Source: an uncultured Anaerolineae bacterium
GTDB taxonomy: Bacteria > Chloroflexota > Anaerolineae > Aggregatilineales > Phototrophicaceae
Reading direction: 5' to 3'
Assembly: GCA_934216615.1 (NCBI GenBank)
Contig: CAKQCB010000008.1
Location: 103,348-167,347 of the forward strand
DNA length: 64,000 nucleotides
A program made the translations under genes and the position numbers. Within the stretch, counting starts at the first letter, position 1. Each line of letters begins with the position of its first letter. The notes below the pieces were generated by a model, which made no database searches, had not been told where the DNA came from, and was given only the letters and a program-made list of their open reading frames with translations. Shown here one piece after another: positions 53,154 through 60,603 of the stretch.

Positions 53154-55568
53154 TTAATTTTCCTCTTCGCCCAAAGCATTCAAATCTTCTTCCTCATAAA
53201 CCTCTTGATAACGGGGGATATACTTCTTCACCGCTTCTACGTCATGCAAAGGTTGAGGTAACTTGGAAGGGATGTCTGTATGAAAAGAGCCTAATCGTAG
53301 GCGATGGACTAAGCCCGCCCATTCTTCCGCATCGTCATCTTTTTGTAAGTTGCAGAGCTGAATAAGAACTGTCGATGGATTCACAGACGCATTGGTGAGA
53401 TCGTTGACTTTGCGTTTTGTGCTATGGATATGTTTCTTGCCGACATTTTGGAGGGAATAGAAATATCCTACGTTCGGATGGGTAGCGTATAAGCCCTGAT
53501 ACTTACTTCTGGGTTCTGGAGGAACGCAAAATGGAGCATCCTCATTCTCTGAGAAACGCAGACGCGCGACGCGAATTTGTGGGGATGTATCGAGAATTCC
53601 AAATAGGCTCAATGTATCGTTGGAGAAATTTGTCAGTTCATCTGTGAAAAGACGTTGCAAATTGCTGTCTGACAGCAGGAGTAGCGCAGGATTCTTGCTC
53701 TGGCGTTCCTCAATGGCCGCACGAAAGAAACTAATGATTTCCGAATCATCGTTAAAATCACGCGACCAACGGGACAAGGCTTTAATGCCTTCGTATAATG
53801 ATGGATAACATTCCGAACGCCCTGACGCACTGGGGATCGTGAGACATAAATGAGGATGACCAAAGGGCACTTCTGCCACAACCGGAAGATAAACCGTTTT
53901 CTCGTTAGAGGAACGTTTATTCAATTGAAACAGCCAAAAAGTGAGCAGGTCTAAGCGTTCTGGGAGATGACGTGTCTTCTCATAGTTATAAAAAGGACGA
54001 TGTCGATACCCAATCATTCGGAGCAAGTCTGCAGCGGCATTTTTGATGCGATGGTTAATATCTATAGAGGATTCATGTTCAGGCACAAAGAATTGTGATA
54101 GGCGTCCTTGAAGAATCATCCCCCGTCGGATGGCATTTTTCGGGTCTTGTTTCCATAACTTTGTTTTCCGATAATCTTTGAGTTCTATCAAAACTCCCGT
54201 AGGAATATCGTTTGCAGGATAGCTTTTTGCGATGTAGTCAATACGCTCTTGTTCATTTGCGTTAGCTGAAGATAGAGTATCCGTTAAGTATTTATCCTTC
54301 GCGTTGAAAATCTCTAAACAAATTTCATTCTGTTCATTTCGAATTTTAATGTGCGGGCCTCTTGCAGAGTTTTTAGAGAAACCGACGTTTTCTAAGATAC
54401 TTCTGGCTAATTTGGTGAAGTGCTTTGGGCTGTGAACTTCGATGCGTATTCTCATTGCCAAAAGTGCGGTTTTTCTGTCTTCAGTAAGGATTCTTTTGCT
54501 ACCGTGTCTAGAATCACCCTTTGTCATTCGGGCGAGCAAGGGCATTGGCTGAATAAAACTGGAGAGCGCTTCGTTTAAAGTTTCGAATATTTCGCGATGA
54601 TCGCTCGATTCAAGCCCGCTTTTAATATCAGTGTATTGGCTGTCGCGGCCTTCAATTGGCATGAGGGCCGTTGCCTGAAAAGCGCTTGGGTTCTGGAGGA
54701 AATCCTTAATCATAGGGAGTTCTCCTTCCAATGGAAGAAGTTCGATCATCTCTGCCTGTTTTCCCACATAAGAGATTTCTTTAGAGGAAAAAGCCTTCAC
54801 TGTGAGGCGGGTGAAGACATCCGACCGTGAGGCATTTTCCAGATAGCCTGCTGCCCGTCGTAGATATAAACTTTTGGAACGGTTGTAATAAATCTTCACT
54901 TCGTCACCTGCCCAACGACGGATTCCCGCTTTATGTAAGAGTTTGGGCGTAGGCTCATAGGGAAGATGTTCCAACCAAAAACGCAGTACAAAAGAAAAAC
55001 TCTCGTTTTCTCTCACAATCGGCGCTGTGATCAGCTCTGCAACATAACGCTGGCTCATTATGGGGACGAGGTACAGAGGATAAGTGTGACCTGCTAGGGA
55101 TAATTGGAATCCTTGGGATACAAGCCTACGCGCGATGAGATTGGGCAAAATCATTCGTTGAAGCGCATAATCGGCTTTGTTCAAATCGATATGATCCCAG
55201 ATAAAATGCTCGCCTGCATTTTCTGTAATTTTATTTATTTGATTATCAACAGTTTGAAGCCATTTGTTGAATAACAGCCGTAAGTTATTTGTATCTAAAG
55301 TGGTATCGGCGGTGGTATAAAGCCAACTCGGAAACGATTCGGTGTTTTTATAGATTTCCGGCGCGAAGGCAATAATGGAGTGAGAAGCTGCCGCCAATGT
55401 GTCGTGCAAGCTACGAATCGGCGGAGCCGTGTCTCTCCGTCTCGGTAAGTCTGCAAGAATTTGCTGATAGCGAATAGGCATTTTCAGCAAACTTACCCAA
55501 CGCAAATCTTCAGACAGTTCTTCAATGGACCACGCCACAGGTTGTAGGTGTTTGAGGGTTTTTGCCAT
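53154..55568 (-). CDS. pPIWI-RE protein (Argonaute/PIWI superfamily)
   Basis: The 804-residue protein fits the pPIWI-RE family (DUF3962 N-terminal part, RNaseH_pPIWI_RE C-terminal part). In the MID/PIWI half I see MRIRIEVHSPKHFTKL (372-387), PTGVLIELKDYRK (456-468) followed by DPKNAIRRGM (475-484), LPVVAEVPFGHPHLCLTIPS (561-580), and RVARLRFSENEDAPFCVPPE (666-685) with the late GYFYSLQNVGKK. The family name comes from conserved Arg and Glu residues; I do not see a classic PIWI catalytic Asp triad, so it may bind guide/target without slicing. It is encoded with a helicase and a REase-like protein, the known three-gene module. Confidence 0.82.
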   Translation of the reverse strand: MAKTLKHLQPVAWSIEELSEDLRWVSLLKMPIRYQQILADLPRRRDTAPPIRSLHDTLAAASHSIIAFAPEIYKNTESFPSWLYTTADTTLDTNNLRLLFNKWLQTVDNQINKITENAGEHFIWDHIDLNKADYALQRMILPNLIARRLVSQGFQLSLAGHTYPLYLVPIMSQRYVAELITAPIVRENESFSFVLRFWLEHLPYEPTPKLLHKAGIRRWAGDEVKIYYNRSKSLYLRRAAGYLENASRSDVFTRLTVKAFSSKEISYVGKQAEMIELLPLEGELPMIKDFLQNPSAFQATALMPIEGRDSQYTDIKSGLESSDHREIFETLNEALSSFIQPMPLLARMTKGDSRHGSKRILTEDRKTALLAMRIRIEVHSPKHFTKLARSILENVGFSKNSARGPHIKIRNEQNEICLEIFNAKDKYLTDTLSSANANEQERIDYIAKSYPANDIPTGVLIELKDYRKTKLWKQDPKNAIRRGMILQGRLSQFFVPEHESSIDINHRIKNAAADLLRMIGYRHRPFYNYEKTRHLPERLDLLTFWLFQLNKRSSNEKTVYLPVVAEVPFGHPHLCLTIPSASGRSECYPSLYEGIKALSRWSRDFNDDSEIISFFRAAIEERQSKNPALLLLSDSNLQRLFTDELTNFSNDTLSLFGILDTSPQIRVARLRFSENEDAPFCVPPEPRSKYQGLYATHPNVGYFYSLQNVGKKHIHSTKRKVNDLTNASVNPSTVLIQLCNLQKDDDAEEWAGLVHRLRLGSFHTDIPSKLPQPLHDVEAVKKYIPRYQEVYEEEDLNALGEEEN

Positions 55569-55571
55569 CTC

Positions 55572-56135
55572 TTAAAATCTCCTTTGTGTCATTGCGGTAT
55601 CGAATGCTTGCCAAGCGACACCATACAACTCAATCGCTAATTGTTTTTCAAAAGGTGAGGTGGTTTGAAATAGTGTTTGAAGTAAGGCATGCCAATCTCG
55701 CAGCATATGCCGTTTTCCCTTGTTGTCGGCAAAGGCATCATCTACAAATATCACGCGGGCAGAACGCCCAGATCGGATCATGCGTCCAATGGTCTGCCAA
55801 ATGGTTACGAAACTGTCGCGTAACAACTCTTGATAAGATGACTCGTCGAGACTGCTGAGAAAGCCTTTCGTGCGTAACCGTCTTGTCCATTTTTTATGGG
55901 CAACTTGACGCAGATTGTCTATTGCTTGGAGCGTCGTACCATACTCAGGTTTGACCATGCGATAATGCGCTTCTAATTGGTCTAATAACCACGCGTTTAA
56001 ACTCATAATTTGTGGGTTGAGGTCATCCGGCGGCGGATACGGACGAACTAAGAAATATGCCGTACCGAGCAATGCTTCACCCAGGTCGTCTAGGATGTTG
56101 AACCCTCGTTGAATCGCCATAAGGGGTGCGATCAA
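55572..56135 (-). CDS. C-terminal part of pPIWI-RE-associated helicase (split by frameshift)
   Basis: The 187 residues start at a TTG that overlaps the previous stop, and read LIAPLMAIQRGFNILDDLGEA (motif V-like) and FVTIWQTIGRMIRSGRSARVIFVDDAFA (motif VI, QxxGRxxR). These are the missing end of the DinG/XPD-type helicase encoded just upstream. One additional T in ATTTG would join the two as NADI-LIAPLMAI. It may be a frameshift, a sequencing error, programmed recoding, or two subunits that reassemble; coupling through TTGA is possible. Confidence 0.75.
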   Translation of the reverse strand: MIAPLMAIQRGFNILDDLGEALLGTAYFLVRPYPPPDDLNPQIMSLNAWLLDQLEAHYRMVKPEYGTTLQAIDNLRQVAHKKWTRRLRTKGFLSSLDESSYQELLRDSFVTIWQTIGRMIRSGRSARVIFVDDAFADNKGKRHMLRDWHALLQTLFQTTSPFEKQLAIELYGVAWQAFDTAMTQRRF

Positions 56136-58786
56136 ATATCTGCATTATGTTCATAGAATGACTCTACTTCGCGGGTGCGAATACCGGAGAGCGAAAGATC
56201 AGCGTCGTCAGGAAAAAGGCGCAGTACACGCTCGCGCCACAGCGGAAGATGTTGGAGTTCGTCAGCAACCCAATTCGCTTGTTCATAGCTATTGACCACT
56301 AACAAGATACGACGCTTTTCGCCTCTTTTATTCCAATATTCTAATTCTCGTTCTAAGTCGGTAGGCCCATTCGTTTTGCTCGTTGCAAGGTTGTGAACAA
56401 TGGTTCTGAGATGGCTCTCTTTACGAGATGTTCCTGAAACTCGAAGGGCGGTACCGTCAATGTTTATACGGTGAAGACTTAGTTCAATAGAAGGGACGCG
56501 CCGTTCATCTTTTGTGATCAAAATGCCTTGTGGCAGTTTCGCAATATGAAAGGTTGCAGAACCGGGTAGCCAACTGGTTGCTGACGTTAAAAGCACATTT
56601 GGGCCAACCTGTCCCGTTTTATCTTCGAACAAGTGATGAAAGTTAATTAAAAGCCAACGGCCTACACCCCAATAACGCATCGCGTGAAAACTGCGATGAT
56701 CGGTTTTGGGTGAGGAAATTGCACGGAGACCTAAAACGGTTCCTAATGGCGATTCAGGCAGCGCTGATCGCAGTCGTTCAGGAATCACCGCAGTACCTTT
56801 AGGGACTTCATCCTTTAACTCATTTTCAGCCCACGGGAGTTGATGGGTAATATCATGAATACGTTTGATGAGGGCTGTTAAAGTAATGGCTAACTCTAGC
56901 TTTCGGCACAAAAGACGATACTCAGGTTTTAATCTTTTCCAACCCATTTGTGTCATTAACCAAGCATCTAAATCTTTTCGAAGCTGCTTTTCGAGTTTGT
57001 CACCCCCTAAAAACTCATGAAGCCATTCTGCAAGAAACCCACTTTCGCGATGTAAAGGTTTTTGCCAGTAAGATTTGAAGTCTTTCTGGAGCTTTTTTAG
57101 GCGTGTTTCTTGATCATCAACTTGCATATTCTTGGGGAAATTTTTCTTCAGTTGCGTGTGTAAGTATGCGAAAATTGACACGTTTGTAAGCTGGCGATGT
57201 TCTATCCACTTTGTTAAATTACGCTTTCGCCCATAATTGAGCAAACGATAAGCGCGGTTGGCGAGCATATTGCTTTGGTCATCCATATTGGTGAGGCGGT
57301 TAATAATATTTCGTGTGGCATTTGTGCGGTTTGCGCCTGATGTGATATTACCTAACTGCCGATGTAACCAATCGATTAGGGCATCATCTGTTCCTAAAAC
57401 AACAGACGTTGGTGCAAATGCCTGATCCCAATTCGCTTGGACGCGGTCTGCTTCATCTACGATCAGCAAATCACTCAGATGATAAACGGCCTCACTGAAG
57501 TGCATTGCATGTTCTCCAATGCCTTCAGGCGCACGGCTATACAGAAAACTTGCCGGGTTGAATACCCACACTTGGCTTTCCCCTAAATCCCGCGAGATTT
57601 GATGTACAGGGCAAACTGAAATGAGCGGGCAACGATGTCTTTTTCCCGTATGATCAAACAAGTGCCAACAAGGTTCTTCCCCTGCGGGGATGGATACATT
57701 GGCAATAGCACTCAACGTACAGGGTGTCGGCATCCAACGAAAGAACGGCTCATTTTCGCGAGGTCGATAAAAAATATTGTGCGCGTTAAAGATTTCTCGG
57801 TGGGCAAAGCCAAGTTTTCGAGCGTGATCCGCGCGATTATTTCCTAATGCGGGGGTTGCTTTGACATCCATAAGACGAAGCCAACGCGCGAGCTGAAAAG
57901 CTTCCACCACCGTATTGACAATAATGCTCACATGTTTTTTTTCTACCTGTGCAACGTGGTAAATCAAAAGCCATATCAGCGTCGATTTGCCGACCCCCAG
58001 AGCGCCAACGAGATGGAAAAATCCATCAATACGTATTCGTCTTACTTCTTGAACCTCATCTTCTATGCCCTCCGTAATAAATGCTAAGGAATGTAAGCGA
58101 CGCTGCCATTGATGAGGTGTTTCAAAATTCAAGGCGCTTTCTTTCGCATCTAATTCCGCCGCACTTTTCTTAAGCGCTTCTAAATCAATTTCAATAGGGG
58201 TTTTGGTATATCTGGGTTCGATGAGTTGGGGTGACGTATTTGTTTCGGCATACTCTGTAAATGCGTCCGGTATATCTACCCTGTGCTGCATTCGGTCTAA
58301 TTCAAAATGATAGACACCGTTTGTAGCAACTTGATACTCTGGTTTTGGGGCGGGAGAGATTGTTTGTGAGAAAAACTGTTCATAACTCTCCAAGCGGGTT
58401 TGGCGGATAAGCACACCATCTCGCTGTTCAAAGTGATCGTCATTTGTGAATTGATAAAGTCGTAATACAGCGGGCTGTTCTTGATACCATTCCAGCCAGT
58501 ACTTCCACGATGTTGCCGCCTTCACATAGCGTATGCGTTCGCGCGCTATAAGAATCTCTTTTTTAGCCTGTGGGTTGTTCGCTAAACTTTCTGGAACGTA
58601 ATACCCAGAAATTAAAGCCCAAGTCTGTTTAGCAAACCGAGCATTAGCTACAGGTACAAGGCGTTCATAGAGATAAAGCAGGCTTTCAACCTCAAAAAAG
58701 AGTTTGAATTCTTGAGCTTTCCAGCTCACTGGAGGTTCATTGGTGTTTTTGAATTCACGCTGAAGTGTATTCCAAGAATGGGTCAT
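56132..58786 (-). CDS. pPIWI-RE-associated DinG/XPD-type helicase, N-terminal part
   Basis: The 884-residue protein has a Walker A at 261-269 (GALGVGKST), four cysteines at 356, 373, 386 and 392 spaced as in the iron-sulphur domain of XPD/DinG helicases, and Walker B LLIVDEADRVQ (DEAD at 444-447). ILLVVNSYEQANWVADEL near 835 is motif IV-like. It ends abruptly before motif V, which is in the next gene. The first 200 residues fit the family's own N-terminal domain. DinG-type helicases unwind R-loops and DNA forks. It overlaps both neighbours by 4 bp. Confidence 0.82.
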   Translation of the reverse strand: MTHSWNTLQREFKNTNEPPVSWKAQEFKLFFEVESLLYLYERLVPVANARFAKQTWALISGYYVPESLANNPQAKKEILIARERIRYVKAATSWKYWLEWYQEQPAVLRLYQFTNDDHFEQRDGVLIRQTRLESYEQFFSQTISPAPKPEYQVATNGVYHFELDRMQHRVDIPDAFTEYAETNTSPQLIEPRYTKTPIEIDLEALKKSAAELDAKESALNFETPHQWQRRLHSLAFITEGIEDEVQEVRRIRIDGFFHLVGALGVGKSTLIWLLIYHVAQVEKKHVSIIVNTVVEAFQLARWLRLMDVKATPALGNNRADHARKLGFAHREIFNAHNIFYRPRENEPFFRWMPTPCTLSAIANVSIPAGEEPCWHLFDHTGKRHRCPLISVCPVHQISRDLGESQVWVFNPASFLYSRAPEGIGEHAMHFSEAVYHLSDLLIVDEADRVQANWDQAFAPTSVVLGTDDALIDWLHRQLGNITSGANRTNATRNIINRLTNMDDQSNMLANRAYRLLNYGRKRNLTKWIEHRQLTNVSIFAYLHTQLKKNFPKNMQVDDQETRLKKLQKDFKSYWQKPLHRESGFLAEWLHEFLGGDKLEKQLRKDLDAWLMTQMGWKRLKPEYRLLCRKLELAITLTALIKRIHDITHQLPWAENELKDEVPKGTAVIPERLRSALPESPLGTVLGLRAISSPKTDHRSFHAMRYWGVGRWLLINFHHLFEDKTGQVGPNVLLTSATSWLPGSATFHIAKLPQGILITKDERRVPSIELSLHRINIDGTALRVSGTSRKESHLRTIVHNLATSKTNGPTDLERELEYWNKRGEKRRILLVVNSYEQANWVADELQHLPLWRERVLRLFPDDADLSLSGIRTREVESFYEHNADI

Positions 58787-59904
58787 CCTAATACCTCTTT
58801 TACTCTTCGTAAAAACTGACTTTGGCTTAGGAATTCAACGCCATTTTGTGGAATCCAACGGTTCTTAAACTCATTCAGGTAAGCTGGGTTTGCCCGATAA
58901 TCAGGAACAACATAAAAGGCTTTATCCCATGGAGGTAAATAACGAAAACGCGTTTCTACAACACCGATTGCTAAACTGACGGCGTTTTCCCAGTCTTTGA
59001 CATCCACCGCCCATCGCTGCCCATCGGGCATGTTGATGAGTAAGTCGTAACTATCTAAGCCGGGGAAAAGATGGAGTTGTACTCTTGAATCTGTATTCAG
59101 AGCATTGTGAAGTTCAAGAAGCATTACTTCTGGGGCAACAACATATCGCTGGATTCCCTGTTTCGTGCGCACCATGCCGTCTGTATAAGGGAAACAGTAT
59201 TTATCTACACTTTCATATTCAGCGAGTGGATGATAAAGCTGTTCGCAAATGCCCCCTTCGTGGCAGGTGGCTTCTCCGAACTTATTCCATAAGAGGGGCC
59301 AGCCACAATGAGGGCAGGTCACCACATAACGTTTGTTTCCTGTGCTACGAATACAAGCCAGCGGAATCGGCTCATAGCATCTGACAAGCAGTGATTCCAA
59401 ATTCGCCTGCCATGGTGGGTCTTCTATCGCATAAAGATCATGATGGATTGGATTTTGATTGAGGAAAAGACGAATCGCTGTATAACTTTGCTCATCACCA
59501 GCTTGTTGGCAGATGTCATAAATCTGGCGAAAATGCCCATCTTCTAATTCAAGATATGGCCTGTAGGTTTTAACAAGTGGCTCTGCTAATGCACGGAACT
59601 GACTTGAAAGATCATTTTCTTCTAAAATGTTCCCGCTGAGATCTAACTCCAAACAATGTTCGCCAAGAATCGGCCATTCTTCTACGGGGACGTGAAGCCA
59701 AGCAACAAACTCGGTAATGGTTTGAGGTGCTTGGAAACCGTTGAGGTAAGCACATAAACAGATATATTCCCATGCCCGCTTAATTTGAGGATGGAGGATA
59801 CTTACAGGTTGTACATTATTATGATTTAGGTTGCTTTCTTGCTGTAAAAGCCATACCGCTAAAAGCATTAGGATGTCTTGAGTTCTATCACGTGTAATCA
59901 TCAT
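58783..59904 (-). CDS. REase-like protein of the pPIWI-RE module
   Basis: The 373-residue protein has a helical N-terminal half, a zinc ribbon VTCPHCGWPLLWN...CHEGGIC (197-220) and a C-terminal restriction-endonuclease-type core: PGLDSYDLLI (Asp287), WAVDVKDW (Asp301-x-Lys303), then FYVVPDY. This matches the endonuclease that accompanies pPIWI-RE and its helicase. It is the first gene of the five-gene operon and carries a copy of the shared palindrome 48 nt before its start. Confidence 0.78.
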   Translation of the reverse strand: MMITRDRTQDILMLLAVWLLQQESNLNHNNVQPVSILHPQIKRAWEYICLCAYLNGFQAPQTITEFVAWLHVPVEEWPILGEHCLELDLSGNILEENDLSSQFRALAEPLVKTYRPYLELEDGHFRQIYDICQQAGDEQSYTAIRLFLNQNPIHHDLYAIEDPPWQANLESLLVRCYEPIPLACIRSTGNKRYVVTCPHCGWPLLWNKFGEATCHEGGICEQLYHPLAEYESVDKYCFPYTDGMVRTKQGIQRYVVAPEVMLLELHNALNTDSRVQLHLFPGLDSYDLLINMPDGQRWAVDVKDWENAVSLAIGVVETRFRYLPPWDKAFYVVPDYRANPAYLNEFKNRWIPQNGVEFLSQSQFLRRVKEVLG

Positions 59905-59951
59905 GTATGGTTCTCAAAAATGGTCTTGTAATATTCAGTTTACATACGGCC

Positions 59952-59971
59952 ACCCCCACAAACACGGGGGT
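59952..59971 (-). promoter_or_regulatory. Shared palindrome, copy A (upstream of the pPIWI-RE operon)
   Basis: ACCCCC (59952-59957) and GGGGGT (59966-59971) around ACAAACAC, 48 nt upstream of the first gene. The loop ACAAAC is shared with the copies before cas3 and cas4. Probable operator. Confidence 0.65.
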
Positions 59972-60264
59972 ATGGTAGGTTATGATCGAAATTTTCAAAA
60001 TTTAATTCGGGTGAGTAAAAATATTAATAAAAAATTGCGAACTTATTACATTTATATGTTATATCAATTTACTGTATGTTTTTTTATTAATTATTCAATG
60101 TCTTTAAAGTGTTTCTATTTGCAGATTTAGATAGGGGAATAATCTCGCGCCTTAGAGACACGTCACAAGATGAGTAATTCGAGAGGGAACGATTTCGCAT
60201 TAAATATCGTCTTATAATGCAGAAGATGACTCTATCGTCTCACAACAGAGAGAAGAATATTTTT
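59972..60264. other. AT-rich intergenic region
   Basis: No gene seen. Poly-A/T-rich sequence between the divergent pPIWI-RE operon and the small peptide gene; it presumably holds promoters. Confidence 0.4.
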
Positions 60265-60414
60265 ATGGAATTTCAACCGAGCGAAATCGAAGTGGTGAGA
60301 AGTATTTTGAACCATGTTTCCTTTCAATTGATGTTTGATCCGAGTATTCCACTGCTTTCTCTGGCGGGGGGTGCTCTTGCCTTATTGAGCGGATTTTTAA
60401 GTCTTTTCTCCTGA
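60265..60414 (+). CDS. Possible 49-residue membrane peptide
   Basis: From ATG at 60265 the frame reads MEFQPSEIEVVRSILNHVSF and ends in a hydrophobic segment IPLLSLAGGALALLSGFLSLFS. A purine-rich GAGAGAAGAA precedes it, and a terminator hairpin follows at 60513-60547. A polar half followed by a transmembrane segment resembles small membrane toxins or regulators, but that is only a shape argument. Confidence 0.35.
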   Translation: MEFQPSEIEVVRSILNHVSFQLMFDPSIPLLSLAGGALALLSGFLSLFS

Positions 60415-60512
60415 AATATGCTACGTGAATTTATATTAAACCAGAGGCATTCATAAAACGGTTCTGGAATCTAATTTCCAGTCTAAAAACACGCATGATG
60501 GTTCAGCATTAA

Positions 60513-60551
60513 CACTAAGGGCGATCTTATACAGGTCGCCCTTAGTGTTTT
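60513..60551 (+). terminator. Terminator hairpin
   Basis: Perfect 12-bp stem CACTAAGGGCGA (60513-60524)/TCGCCCTTAGTG (60536-60547) followed by TTTTAT. It is between convergent transcription units. Confidence 0.8.
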
Positions 60552-60603
60552 ATCTATAACGGGTGCAGTTAAGATGTTCTCTCTCTGCACAAATCACGTT
60601 ACT

